Positions 32,998-41,674 are shown, counted from the stretch's first letter. The stretch is DNA of 54,281 nucleotides from Oscillospiraceae bacterium (GCA_017501695.1 JAFVWL010000138.1:1-54281), one strand, 5' to 3'. The notes: a model not told the origin generated them from the letters alone. Numbers and translations are program-made.

Positions 32998-34461
32998 ATG
33001 ACCGGGATTTTTGAACAGGTCCTGACCATGAGTCTGGCAGGCAGCCTGGTGATCCTGCTGCTGCTTCCCCTGCGGATGGTGCTGAAAAAAGCGCCCCGGA
33101 TCTGCGCCTATGTGCTGTGGCTGGCGGCACTGGTCCGGCTGCTGTGTCCCGTGACCCTGACGGCTCCGGTGTCCATGGTGCCCCGGTCCTTTGATTCCGA
33201 AGCCCTGGTCCGTTCCTGGGTCCAGGAGCTGGACGTGCCGGAAGCGATCCCGGAAACCGGGACCGATGCGCTCCCGTCGATGGACCCGGTTCCGGCTCCG
33301 GAGGCCTGGGATTGGATGCCGGTGCTGTCCGGCCTGTGGCTGGCGGGGGCGGTGCTGCTGAGTTTGGGGAGCCTGGTGCCCTATGGGCGGCTCCGGCGGG
33401 AACTGGATGGGGCTGTGGCTCAGGCTGATGGCTACTATCTGGCGGACCATATTCCCACACCTTTTGTGCTGGGAGTCCTGCGGCCCCGGATCTATCTTCC
33501 CTCGGACCTGCCGGAGGATCGGCGGGAGTATATCCTGGCCCATGAGCGGCAGCATATCCGGCGGCTGGACCATGTGGTGAAGCTGCTGGCCTTTGGGGCG
33601 GTCTGCGTCCACTGGTTCAATCCTCTGGTGTGGCTCATGTTCCGGCTGCTGGTGCGGGATATGGAAATGAGCTGTGACGAGGCGGTACTGAAGCGGCTGG
33701 GGCCGGATGCCCGGGCGGATTATTCTCAGCTTCTGCTGAATCTGACGGTAAGCCGGGGGCCTATGACCTGGACCCCTCTGGCCTTCGGTGAAAACGACAT
33801 TTCCGGGCGGATCCGGAACGTGCTGTCCTGGCGGCGGCCTGCCGCGGCGGTGACGGTGCTTTCGCTGATCCTGGCCTGGGCCGTGACGGTGTCCGCCGCG
33901 GTGGATCCGGTGCCCATGGCGGAAGCTCCGGCACCGCAGATCTCCGGTATTACCGGCGGCACCATTGTGCGCCGGCACGATCCGGAGGAACCCCAGCCCC
34001 TGACGGACCGGAAGACGGAGCTTCTGGAAAAGGCCCTGGAACAGGCGGCGCTTCTGGAACGCCAGACCCAGGAAATGCAGCTTCAGTTTACGCTGCTGCT
34101 GATGACGGAGAACGGGGAATGTCAGCTTTCCTGCGGCGTTGCCGGCGGGGACGCGGTGATCTATCTGCGGCAAGGAAACGACCTGTGGAAGGTGGAGGAC
34201 GAGACAGCCTGCTGGCTGGCCCAGCATATCTATACCTGTACCGACGGGGCACCTCTGACCCCTGAGATGCGGGAAAACGGGACCCTGTCCCACAGCCAGC
34301 ACCACCGGGAAAACGGCCACGGTGGTCTGGATACTTACGGCTACTACTGCGACATCTGCGGCCGGAGCGGCACTGTCGTGGTCTCCGGTTCCTGCAATTG
34401 CCTTGCCTGCAGGCAGGCGCTGGACGAGGTGGAGCGCAAACATCTTGCGCTGCTGGGTTGA
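32998..34461 (+). CDS. M56 family (BlaR1-like) membrane metalloprotease with novel sensor tail
   Basis: 487 aa. Membrane helices at about 10-28, 36-54, 103-125 and 280-300; zinc-protease motif HERQH at 182-186 with CDEAVL near 226-231. In BlaR1 the extracellular tail is a penicillin-binding domain; here residues 305-487 contain none of SxxK/SxN/KTG. Instead the tail has a helical stretch (ERQTQEMQLQFTLLL) and a Cys/His-rich end (HSQHHRENGH, YYCDIC, CNCLAC), suggesting metal or redox sensing. Start ATG 32998 follows GGGGTGAGGGG. Likely turns off the BlaI repressor and thereby induces the ABC exporter downstream. Confidence 0.85.
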   Translation: MTGIFEQVLTMSLAGSLVILLLLPLRMVLKKAPRICAYVLWLAALVRLLCPVTLTAPVSMVPRSFDSEALVRSWVQELDVPEAIPETGTDALPSMDPVPAPEAWDWMPVLSGLWLAGAVLLSLGSLVPYGRLRRELDGAVAQADGYYLADHIPTPFVLGVLRPRIYLPSDLPEDRREYILAHERQHIRRLDHVVKLLAFGAVCVHWFNPLVWLMFRLLVRDMEMSCDEAVLKRLGPDARADYSQLLLNLTVSRGPMTWTPLAFGENDISGRIRNVLSWRRPAAAVTVLSLILAWAVTVSAAVDPVPMAEAPAPQISGITGGTIVRRHDPEEPQPLTDRKTELLEKALEQAALLERQTQEMQLQFTLLLMTENGECQLSCGVAGGDAVIYLRQGNDLWKVEDETACWLAQHIYTCTDGAPLTPEMRENGTLSHSQHHRENGHGGLDTYGYYCDICGRSGTVVVSGSCNCLACRQALDEVERKHLALLG

Positions 34462-34496
34462 CCGCCGGCAGCCTTGAGAACAGGAGGTAAGAACCT

Positions 34497-36515
34497 ATGA
34501 AATCCATACGTCAATTGCTGCGGCAGCCCCTGCGGAGCCTGCTGGGAATGCTGCTGGTAGCCCTGGCGGTGGCGGTGCTGTGTGTCAGCTTCAGCCAGAC
34601 TCTGGCGGCGGACCAGACCGCGGCCAAATTGAAAGAGACATTTGCCACGGTGGCCCTGACCATGAACATGACTGACGAGGAAGCCCAGTGGGTGGCATCC
34701 TTTGCGGCGGAGCACCCGGACATCGTCCGGTCTGATCTGTCCCACGGTCTGGCCTCGGCCTGGATCCCGGAGCTGACCCAGGATAACGAGACCACCCACC
34801 TGACCCAGGTGGCCCAGATGAACGACCATTATTTAAGCCAGCCCAAGAGTCCGGTGTATGCCAACGCCATGCTGGAGGTGACCCTGACCGATGTACGGGA
34901 TGAAGAGGGCGTGGAGAACTACTACCGACCCACTGCCGATGCCACCGGGCCCTATCCCGAGGGCTATACCGTGACCCTGCTGGGCACCGTGGACCGGGTC
35001 CTGGGTCTGGAATCGGGCTATCACGACCCTACGGGCTATACGGTCCGCATCTATCTGCGGCTGCCCGACCGGGAAGCCTACGAAAACCTGAATCTGCAGG
35101 CGGGCGGACGGTACCTGATCTACACCCAGGACTATGTGGATGTGGATTTCCTTCTGCGGAACTGGTATATGGACGCGGGTAAGATCTTTTTCTGGGACCG
35201 GACCTACGAGGTTCCCTACTGGAACATGGACAGCCTGACCGTGACGGAAAAGCGGGTAATCGACTGGACGGCTTATGGAGCTGCGGGACCCGGGGCAAGT
35301 CCGGAGGATTTCTATGTAACGGAATATTCCTACCGCTGCACCCTGGGCGATATGATCACCAACATCAAGGGCAATGTGGCCAAAATGTTCCGCACCGCGG
35401 AGGTGATCCTGGAGAGCAAAGGGGCCGATGGCCGGTATGAAAACCCCACCATCGCTGCCCTGGAGGGCACTGCCGAGGAATTCCTGGAAAGCCAGGCCGG
35501 TTCCCTCTGGGCCCGGGCCCTGGAGGACCTGAAGATCAACATGGATGCCTATCCGGTCATCGCCGTGGACAGCCTCCGGGGTTATGCGGATTTTGCCGGA
35601 GGCAAGGCCAACGTGACCGTGGGCCGGGAGTTTACGGAGGAGGAGCAGACCTCCGGCGCGCCGGTGTGCATCCTTTCCAAAACCATGGCGGAGCGCTGCG
35701 GTCTGGCTGTGGGCGACACCCTGACCCTGAATTACTTTACTTACGACTACGACAACCCCTACCAGGAATTCATCCGGGACGGAAAGGGCCTGGTGAATCC
35801 CACGGCCTACCGGTATCGGTCCGAAACCATGAACATGACCGATGCCCTGACCTACACCATCGTGGGCCTGTATGAGCATCAGACCCCCTGGGGTCCCGTG
35901 GATAACAATTTCTTCCAGTTCACCCCCAACACGGTGTTCGTGCCCAGCGCTTCCGTGACCGGAGATCTGGACACCAGCAATTCCGGTATGTTCCGGACCC
36001 TGGCGCTGGATGGGGACCGGATGCGGGATATGCAGCTTCTGACCGTGGAAGCGGATATGGACCACCTGTTCTTCTACTATGACAACGGCTATACGGAAAT
36101 GGCCGCGTCCCTCCGGGGCTTTCAGGAGGCGGCATGGCAGGTGCTTCCCCTGGGCCTCATCGTTTACGGCGTGTTGATGCTGCTGTTTCTGTTCCTGTTC
36201 CCGGGCCGTCAGGGCCGGGAGCTGGCCACCATGGATTCCCTGGGGGCCGGAACGCCCCGGAAGGTGGGCCATGTGCTGCGCAGCACTTTGGGCATTCTGA
36301 TCCCCGGCTCCGCCATCGGCGGCGGAGTGGGCCTGGCTCTGTGGGATTATGTGGGCCGGGCGCTGGCGGATTACATGGGTACCGAAGTGGATCTGGTTCT
36401 GGAGCCTGCCAGCCTGTGGCTGGTGGATGGGGTCCAGATGGCTGCCGTGGCTGTGGTCACCATCCTGGGTGCCCTGGTATTGGCCGGGCGCATGGACCTG
36501 ATGAAGCGCAGATAA
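34497..36515 (+). CDS. FtsX-like ABC transporter permease (large)
   Basis: 672 aa. N-terminal membrane helix (about 13-33), a 520-residue extracytoplasmic region, then three C-terminal helices (about 548-568, 600-622, 640-662) in FtsX/MacB layout. Forms a mechanotransmission-type exporter or lipoprotein/peptide ABC system with the next two genes. AGGAGG site. Induction by the BlaI/M56 pair suggests a role in antimicrobial or envelope stress defence (inference). Confidence 0.85.
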   Translation: MKSIRQLLRQPLRSLLGMLLVALAVAVLCVSFSQTLAADQTAAKLKETFATVALTMNMTDEEAQWVASFAAEHPDIVRSDLSHGLASAWIPELTQDNETTHLTQVAQMNDHYLSQPKSPVYANAMLEVTLTDVRDEEGVENYYRPTADATGPYPEGYTVTLLGTVDRVLGLESGYHDPTGYTVRIYLRLPDREAYENLNLQAGGRYLIYTQDYVDVDFLLRNWYMDAGKIFFWDRTYEVPYWNMDSLTVTEKRVIDWTAYGAAGPGASPEDFYVTEYSYRCTLGDMITNIKGNVAKMFRTAEVILESKGADGRYENPTIAALEGTAEEFLESQAGSLWARALEDLKINMDAYPVIAVDSLRGYADFAGGKANVTVGREFTEEEQTSGAPVCILSKTMAERCGLAVGDTLTLNYFTYDYDNPYQEFIRDGKGLVNPTAYRYRSETMNMTDALTYTIVGLYEHQTPWGPVDNNFFQFTPNTVFVPSASVTGDLDTSNSGMFRTLALDGDRMRDMQLLTVEADMDHLFFYYDNGYTEMAASLRGFQEAAWQVLPLGLIVYGVLMLLFLFLFPGRQGRELATMDSLGAGTPRKVGHVLRSTLGILIPGSAIGGGVGLALWDYVGRALADYMGTEVDLVLEPASLWLVDGVQMAAVAVVTILGALVLAGRMDLMKRR

Positions 36516-36527
36516 GGAGGTGCGGCT

Positions 36528-37739
36528 ATGATCTTATCGATAATCAAACGGTTTTTCCGGGCACCGCTGCAGGCACTGGCAGTGGTGGTGCTGGCGGCGG
36601 TGCTGTCCGCCTCCCTCTGCGGTCTTCATGCCGCCAACGAGGATGCCCGGGCCCGGTATGAGCTGACCTGCCAGACGGTGCCGGTGACCCTGCGGGTGAC
36701 CAATCTCTCCGGCACCCGGACCGACGGCCTGGAGGCACCCACCTGGGTCCTCCGGGTGTTCAACAGCAAGAATGTGAAAAACAGCCTGAAGGAATATGTG
36801 AAGGACCTGCAGATCAAGGACCTGCTGCCCATCAATGAGATCCAACTGCAGGCGAACCTTGAGAAGGAACTGACTTTGGTGGGTCTGACGGGACTGGAAA
36901 TCTCCGGAGAACTGGCCCAGGAGAGTTTGGTGACCTGGTTTGCGGGTTACGACGAAAGCGTCCTGGCCGGGAAGGAACCGGTGTGCCTGCTACCCAAGTC
37001 CCTGCTGCCGGAGGGCTATACCCCCGGAGAACCGCTGACGGTTCCCATCCATTTCCGGTACGCGGATTTCAACCAGGCATTCCATGGTACTGCCTCTGAA
37101 TACGATGTGGAATTGACGGTGGCAGGAACCCACGCCGGTGACAGCGGCATGATCTACTGTCCCTACGAGGTGGTAAAAAAGGCTAAGTCATACCTGGGAC
37201 GGCCCAGCGAGGTGGATGCCGTTCAGGCGACCCTCATCGACAACAGCACCCAGGCGGAGGTCCGGGAAATCGCCAACAACTGGTTCGCCATTCCCAATCC
37301 CACGGGTGAGCAGACCCCCTGGCGGTACACTTTTTATTTCTACTATCCCTACGCCCTGGTCATTGACGATGCCCTGCTGGTAAGCGCGGAGCGGACATTG
37401 AAAATCAGTGTCCTGATCAACGAGCTGTGCGCGGTGCTGGTGTTTGCCCTGTCGGCGGGAGCCAGCTTCTTCGTGGGCTTCCTGATGATCCGGTCCCGGA
37501 AGCGGGAGATCTCCCTTATGCGGACCCTGGGAACCCGGACGGCCTCGGTATTCTTCCGGTTTGCCCTGGAACAGCTTCTGTGCCTGGGGGCTGGCGTGGC
37601 CCTGGGCGGCTGGTTCTTTGGATACCAGCCGGGGGACCGGCTGGGAGCCTTTGCCGCGGTCTATTTTGTGGGCCTTTGTCTGGCGCTGGTGGTATTCCTG
37701 CGTCAAAATCTGCTGACAACGCTCAAGGAGGACGAATGA
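36528..37739 (+). CDS. FtsX-like ABC transporter permease
   Basis: 403 aa with an N-terminal helix (about 10-30), an extracytoplasmic domain and three C-terminal helices (about 290-315, 338-360, 370-392); includes RSRKREISLMRTLGTRT, the typical FtsX cytosolic loop. AAGGAGGTGCGG upstream, 12 bp after the first permease. Heterodimer partner of the 34497 product. Confidence 0.87.
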   Translation: MILSIIKRFFRAPLQALAVVVLAAVLSASLCGLHAANEDARARYELTCQTVPVTLRVTNLSGTRTDGLEAPTWVLRVFNSKNVKNSLKEYVKDLQIKDLLPINEIQLQANLEKELTLVGLTGLEISGELAQESLVTWFAGYDESVLAGKEPVCLLPKSLLPEGYTPGEPLTVPIHFRYADFNQAFHGTASEYDVELTVAGTHAGDSGMIYCPYEVVKKAKSYLGRPSEVDAVQATLIDNSTQAEVREIANNWFAIPNPTGEQTPWRYTFYFYYPYALVIDDALLVSAERTLKISVLINELCAVLVFALSAGASFFVGFLMIRSRKREISLMRTLGTRTASVFFRFALEQLLCLGAGVALGGWFFGYQPGDRLGAFAAVYFVGLCLALVVFLRQNLLTTLKEDE

Positions 37740-37740
37740 T

Positions 37741-38403
37741 ATGAGCATCACCTTAAAAAACGTATCCTACAGCTACCGGGGCAAGTATCAGACCGTCCGG
37801 GCGGTGGCGGGGGTATCCTATGACTTTGAACCGGGCCGGATGTATGCCATCGTGGGAAAGTCTGGCTCCGGAAAGACCACCCTCATGTCCCTGATGGCAG
37901 GCTTGGACCTGCCCACGGAGGGAGAGATCCTGGTGGACGGCAAGTCCACCGCCAAATGGGACCGGAGCCTGCTGCGCCGGGACGCGGTGTCCGTGATCTA
38001 TCAGAACTACAACCTGTTCCCTCTGCTGACGGTGGCGGAGAATATCCGCTACCCCCTGACCCTGAAGCGGGTGCCGGGAAAGCAGGCCCGGGAGGTTGCC
38101 CGGAAAATGCGGGAGCGGGTGGAGCTGCCCCAGACCTATGACAACCGGCTGCCGGCCCACCTGTCCGGCGGTGAGCAGCAGCGGGTGGCCATCGCCCGGA
38201 GTCTGGCCCAGGGCTGTAAAATCATCCTGGCCGACGAGCCTACGGGCAATCTGGACACCGCCAACACCGCCAACATCGTGTCCATCCTGCGGAGCCTGGC
38301 CCATGAGGAGGGCTGCACCGTCATCATCGTCACCCACGATATGGGCGTGGCGGAGCAGGCGGATGTGGTTCTGCGAATGAAGGACGGCACCTGGACCGAG
38401 TGA
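37741..38403 (+). CDS. ABC transporter ATPase (MacB/LolD type)
   Basis: 220 aa. Walker A GKSGSGKTTL, Q-loop YQNYNLFPLLT, signature LSGGEQQRVAIAR, Walker B IILADEPTGNLDT, switch His IVTHD. The small single-domain ATPase class that pairs with FtsX-type permeases. Begins one base after the preceding stop region (AATGATATG); last gene of the operon. Confidence 0.93.
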   Translation: MSITLKNVSYSYRGKYQTVRAVAGVSYDFEPGRMYAIVGKSGSGKTTLMSLMAGLDLPTEGEILVDGKSTAKWDRSLLRRDAVSVIYQNYNLFPLLTVAENIRYPLTLKRVPGKQAREVARKMRERVELPQTYDNRLPAHLSGGEQQRVAIARSLAQGCKIILADEPTGNLDTANTANIVSILRSLAHEEGCTVIIVTHDMGVAEQADVVLRMKDGTWTE

Positions 38404-38468
38404 CCGAGCGTTTCAACGGGAGGCGCGCGGGGCGCTCCTCCCGTCAAATGACATAAAGGAAACGCGAA

Positions 38469-38497
38469 GCACCCGCCGGTTTCGGCGGGTGCGTTTT
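38469..38497 (+). terminator. terminator of the BlaI-ABC operon
   Basis: GCACCCGCCG, GTTT, CGGCGGGTGC then GTTTTG. A second GC-rich hairpin (ACGGGAGG/CCTCCCGT) lies just before it at about 38419-38443. Confidence 0.75.
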
Positions 38498-38555
38498 GCG
38501 GCGGTGTAGATAAAAAATTACCCATTTTCAGGGAAACATTTGGTAGGTTTTGCGC

Positions 38556-38584
38556 TTGAATCTTCTGTGGCATGGTGCTAGAAT
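38556..38584 (+). promoter_or_regulatory. promoter of the CPA2 antiporter gene
   Basis: TTGAAT (38556-38561), 17-bp spacer, TAGAAT (38579-38584). It rules out the in-frame ATG at 38572 as start. Confidence 0.7.
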
Positions 38585-38658
38585 ACGGGACGAAAATGAC
38601 CGAAAGAGGACGACCTCATCGAGTCAAAAAGGTTTGGAAAAGAAGGTTTTTATTCAAC

Positions 38659-39930
38659 ATGGAAATGTATCTCGTATGTCTGGCCGCCGCGCTGGTCGGC
38701 GGCTTGATGCTCTCCCGGCTGACGAAGCTGTTCCATCTGCCCGCGGTTACGGCCTATCTGGTGGCGGGCCTGATTCTGGGACCCTTCTGTCTGGGTGCCC
38801 TGGGGATGCCCGGCCTGGGCTTCAATTCCCTGGCTCAGGTGGAGGGCCTGAGCATCGTCACCCAGACGGCCCTGGGCTTTATCGCCTTTACCATTGGCAA
38901 CGAGTTCCGGCTTTGCCAGTTGAAGGCCATGGGCAGCGCTGCCATCATCATTGGCATTCTTCAGGCGGTGATCACCACCGTGGTGGTGGATGTGGTGCTC
39001 ATCGGTCTGCATCTGCTGTTCCCCACGGTGATTTCCATCCCCTGCGCCATCACCCTGGGCGCCATCGCTTCCGCAACGGCCCCTGCCGCAACCCTGATGG
39101 TGATCCGGCAGTACAAGGCCGACGGCCCCCTGACCAAGCTGCTGATGCTGGTGGTGGCCATTGATGACGCGGTGGGCCTGCTGCTGTTTTCCGTGTCCTT
39201 TGGTGTGGCCACGGCCCTGTCCCACGGGCAGATCAGTGTGCTGGCAGTGGTCGTGGAGCCGATCCTGGAGATCCTGCTGTCCCTTGTGCTGGGCGGTGCC
39301 ATGGGCTGGCTGCTGAACTGGGTGGAGCAGTTTTTCCACTCCCGCAGTAAGCGTATGACCATTTCCGTGGCCTTCGTGCTGTTGACCGTGGGCCTGTCCA
39401 TGCTGGAGTTCCACATTGGGCCGGTGCACTGCTGCTTCTCACTGCTGCTGGTGTGCATGATGACCGGCACGGTGTTCTGCAACATCTGCGACACCTCTGA
39501 GGAGTTGATGGACCGGGTGGACGGCTGGACCATGCCGCTGAACATCCTGTTTTTTGTAATCTCCGGCGCAGAGCTGGACCTGCAGGTCCTGGCCCATCCG
39601 GTGACGATCCTGGTGGGTGTGCTGTATATTCTGGCCCGGTCCGCGGGTAAGTATTACGGCGCCATGGCTAGCTGCGGACTGACGAAGCAGAGCAAGCCCA
39701 TCACGGATAACCTGGGCATCACCCTGCTGCCCCAGGCCGGCGTGGCCCTGGGTATGGCGTTGACGGCGGCAACTCTGCCGGACGGTGCCCTGGCACGGAA
39801 CGTGGTGCTGTTTGCGGTGCTGGTCTATGAGCTGGTGGGCCCCGCTCTGACCAAGCGGTCCCTGCTGGCTGTGGGTGAAATCAAGCCCGAGGGCCGCACC
39901 AGTGCCCGGAAGCTGAACGAGGGCGCGTAA
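38659..39930 (+). CDS. CPA2-family cation:proton antiporter
   Basis: 423 aa, about 12 helices, with the Na+/H+ exchanger fold signature HLPAVTAYLVAGLILGPF near the N-terminus and VVAIDDAVGLLLFS (ion-binding Asp pair region) around residue 175. No C-terminal RCK/TrkA domain. Start is uncertain: ATG 38659 begins the first membrane helix, ATG 38596 would add 21 basic residues. Single gene with its own promoter and terminator; probably pH or cation homeostasis. Confidence 0.85.
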   Translation: MEMYLVCLAAALVGGLMLSRLTKLFHLPAVTAYLVAGLILGPFCLGALGMPGLGFNSLAQVEGLSIVTQTALGFIAFTIGNEFRLCQLKAMGSAAIIIGILQAVITTVVVDVVLIGLHLLFPTVISIPCAITLGAIASATAPAATLMVIRQYKADGPLTKLLMLVVAIDDAVGLLLFSVSFGVATALSHGQISVLAVVVEPILEILLSLVLGGAMGWLLNWVEQFFHSRSKRMTISVAFVLLTVGLSMLEFHIGPVHCCFSLLLVCMMTGTVFCNICDTSEELMDRVDGWTMPLNILFFVISGAELDLQVLAHPVTILVGVLYILARSAGKYYGAMASCGLTKQSKPITDNLGITLLPQAGVALGMALTAATLPDGALARNVVLFAVLVYELVGPALTKRSLLAVGEIKPEGRTSARKLNEGA

Positions 39931-39938
39931 TCCCGCAT

Positions 39939-39974
39939 AAAAGAGCATGAACGGCAGTTCGTGCTCTTTTTTTG
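39939..39974 (+). terminator. terminator of the antiporter gene
   Basis: AAAAGAGCATGAAC, GGCA, GTTCGTGCTCTTTT followed by further T residues: strong intrinsic terminator. Confidence 0.88.
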
Positions 39975-40016
39975 CGGATGGGAAATTTGTCAGAAAAATA
40001 CATCCCCCCACTGGGC

Positions 40017-40045
40017 TTGCGGGAGAGGGGACGCTTTGCTATACT
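40017..40045 (+). promoter_or_regulatory. promoter of the ECF S-component gene
   Basis: TTGCGG (40017-40022), 17-bp spacer, extended -10 TGCTATACT ending at 40045. Confidence 0.7.
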
Positions 40046-40074
40046 GGGATTCACAGAAAAGCTGCGAATCCCAG
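40044..40074. promoter_or_regulatory. 9-bp inverted repeat over the transcription start
   Basis: CTGGGATTC, 13 bases, GAATCCCAG. It begins at the -10 and ends just before the ribosome site (AAAGAGG), so it would cover the start site like a repressor operator; as RNA it would be only partly transcribed. Confidence 0.55.
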
Positions 40075-40091
40075 TGAAAAGAGGTATTTCC

Positions 40092-40622
40092 ATGAAACAG
40101 ACAAACGTAAGAAAGATGGTTCTGGCGGCCTTGTTTTTGGCTCTGGCCCAGGTGCTGCCCTTCCTGACCGGACAGATCCCGGAGATTGGTTCCATGCTCT
40201 GTCCTATGCACATTCCTGCCCTGCTGTGCGGCTTCTTTTGCGGCTGGCCCTGGGGTCTGGCTGTGGGCCTGGTTGCCCCGGTACTGCGGTCATTGATCTT
40301 CGGTATGCCGCCCATGTTCCCGGCGGCGGTGTGCATGGCGGTGGAGCTGGCGGTTTACGGTGCCGTGTCCGGCCTGCTGTACAGCAAGCTGCCCCGGAAG
40401 AAGATATCCGTTTACATCGCCCTGCTGGGTGCTATGGTCAGTGGACGGCTGGCCTGGGGCCTGGCCCGGTTCCTGTGCGCGGGCTTGGATGTGACGGCCT
40501 TTGGCCTGTCTGCCTTCTGGGCCGGAGCGGTGACCACAGCGATTCCCGGAATCCTGGTGCAGTTGGTGCTGATCCCGGTGCTGGTTCTGACGCTGGAACG
40601 GCGGAACCCGGTCAATGCATAA
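40092..40622 (+). CDS. ECF transporter S component
   Basis: 176 aa, six predicted helices. The start KMVLAALFLALAQVLPFL followed by MLCPMHIPALLCGFFCGWP and GLVAPVLRSLIFGMPP is the pattern of ECF-type substrate-binding S components for vitamins or similar small molecules. The ATG at 40092 is set by AGAGG and by the promoter; an upstream ATG at 39972 lies in the preceding terminator. No EcfAAT genes here, so it would share a genome-wide energising module. Substrate unknown. Its terminator seems to have been split by an insertion. Confidence 0.8.
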   Translation: MKQTNVRKMVLAALFLALAQVLPFLTGQIPEIGSMLCPMHIPALLCGFFCGWPWGLAVGLVAPVLRSLIFGMPPMFPAAVCMAVELAVYGAVSGLLYSKLPRKKISVYIALLGAMVSGRLAWGLARFLCAGLDVTAFGLSAFWAGAVTTAIPGILVQLVLIPVLVLTLERRNPVNA

Positions 40623-40635
40623 GAAGACGCAAAGC

Positions 40636-40652
40636 ACAGCCGCCTCCGGACC
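40636..40652 (+). repeat. left copy of 17-bp direct repeat (half a terminator)
   Basis: ACAGCCGCCTCCGGACC, repeated exactly at 41981-41997, where it is followed by the complementary arm and TTTT. Here the arm is cut off by the IS3-derived palindrome that starts at the next base. Confidence 0.8.
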
Positions 40653-40706
40653 TGAAGTGACCCCAAAAAGTTAGAAATATTTGTCTAACTTTTTGGGGTC
40701 ACTTCA
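40653..40706. mobile_element. 54-bp palindrome made of two IS3-type ends
   Basis: TGAAGTGACCCC plus AAAAAGTTAGA, spacer AATATTTG, then the exact complement. Bases 40669-40706 equal the right end of the IS3 element at 103-140; the left half supplies a second full end. Best read as an IS3 element whose interior was deleted between the short AGTTAGA repeat in the left end and the one next to the right end. Confidence 0.8.
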
Positions 40707-40728
40707 AATTTTGACAGCGGTGCTTATA

Positions 40729-41229
40729 TTATTCTATGGGAAAAGGGCCATTTTCTTGGTAGCATACAATATGCTCGTCGTTTTTAAAATCTATGAGCCG
40801 CCACTCTTCATCTTTTCTGGTGGCGGGCATAAATTGCTCTAAAATCACACCATTTGAAAAGACAATAATCAGATCGTTCACAGGAGAGAGTCTGCATTCT
40901 GTTACCACAGCACCCTGCATTTTGGCTTCGAGTGCCTTTGACTGCACATCAAAAACACTGCTCAATTCGTCGGGTCGTCCAATCAAATCATATTGCCAAT
41001 CAGCGGGAACATCTTCACAGTAAGGCTCATAAACATCCCTTGATGCCAAAAGAACAGTGTTATCCTGCCGGAAACGCCATTGTGTTTGAAAGTGAATCGC
41101 GTACTCCGCAGCTTTTTGACACTTTCCTCGATGATTGGTAATTATATAATCTTCACCCAGGAGCAAGCAAAGCATATCTACTACACGACTGATACGATTA
41201 AATTGCTTTCCAATGATTCTCGAGACCAT
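40729..41229 (-). CDS. hypothetical protein, second gene of a small foreign operon
   Basis: 166 aa, soluble, no signal peptide. Central WRFRQDNTVLLASRDVYEPY and a C-terminal beta-rich part ending WRLIDFKNDEHIVCYQ. I do not recognise a family; size and composition recall immunity-type or SUKH-like small proteins but no signature is present. ATG at 41229 is chosen for GGGAGG 4-10 bases upstream. The start lies 19 bp beyond the previous stop, so it is co-transcribed with the Cys-rich protein. AT-richer than the flanking chromosome. Confidence 0.65.
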   Translation of the reverse strand: MVSRIIGKQFNRISRVVDMLCLLLGEDYIITNHRGKCQKAAEYAIHFQTQWRFRQDNTVLLASRDVYEPYCEDVPADWQYDLIGRPDELSSVFDVQSKALEAKMQGAVVTECRLSPVNDLIIVFSNGVILEQFMPATRKDEEWRLIDFKNDEHIVCYQENGPFPIE

Positions 41230-41248
41230 AGCATAACCTCCCGATTGA

Positions 41249-41614
41249 TTAGCGGAACAAATCTTCTGCGGATTTCGCCTGCCACCCAAACTTTTCTCTA
41301 AAGTCAATAAAACATTCTTCGCATATCCAGTGGCACATATCTTCGGTGCAATAGAATGTGCATGCTTTGTCGGTCAATGCCTTCTCCCAACAGAACTCGC
41401 AATGCTCATGCCAGAAGTGCTGAATTTTCTCTCCTACTAGAAATTCATGCCCACGATTTGTGGCTTCAATATGCCTTTTTGCATATTGCTCGATTTTTTG
41501 GAAAAAGGCGTTTTTGTCTTTGTACGCAACCTCCCAGAATGCTGGGAATATGATCTTATATAAAGTTTTGTTTGACAGATATTCTTCCTGTCCATTCAGT
41601 CGCCAGTCAGACAT
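41249..41614 (-). CDS. small Cys/His-rich hypothetical protein
   Basis: 121 aa. The second half carries HFWHEHCEFCWEKALTD, then CTFYCTEDMCHWICEECF: eight Cys/His ligands arranged like two zinc-binding knuckles. N-terminal half is helical and charged. ATG at 41614 follows AAAGGAGG and is downstream of a good promoter. Function unknown; a nucleic-acid-binding or structural zinc role is inference. Confidence 0.7.
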   Translation of the reverse strand: MSDWRLNGQEEYLSNKTLYKIIFPAFWEVAYKDKNAFFQKIEQYAKRHIEATNRGHEFLVGEKIQHFWHEHCEFCWEKALTDKACTFYCTEDMCHWICEECFIDFREKFGWQAKSAEDLFR

Positions 41615-41645
41615 GGGGAAACCTCCTTTGAAGTCCTTAAATAAA

Positions 41646-41674
41646 ATTATAGCTTGATAGTGGAGAGAAATCAA
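41646..41674 (-). promoter_or_regulatory. promoter of the Cys-rich two-gene operon
   Basis: Minus strand TTGATT (41674-41669), 17-bp spacer, TATAAT (41651-41646), 31 bp before the ATG. Confidence 0.7.

Noticed and set aside
32998-34461. Beta-lactam sensor BlaR1
   Set aside because: No SxxK, SxN or KTG motifs in the extracellular tail and no beta-lactamase gene in the operon.
40044-40074. Translation-attenuating hairpin in the ECF S-component leader
   Set aside because: The left arm overlaps the -10 box, so it would not be in the transcript; an operator is more likely.
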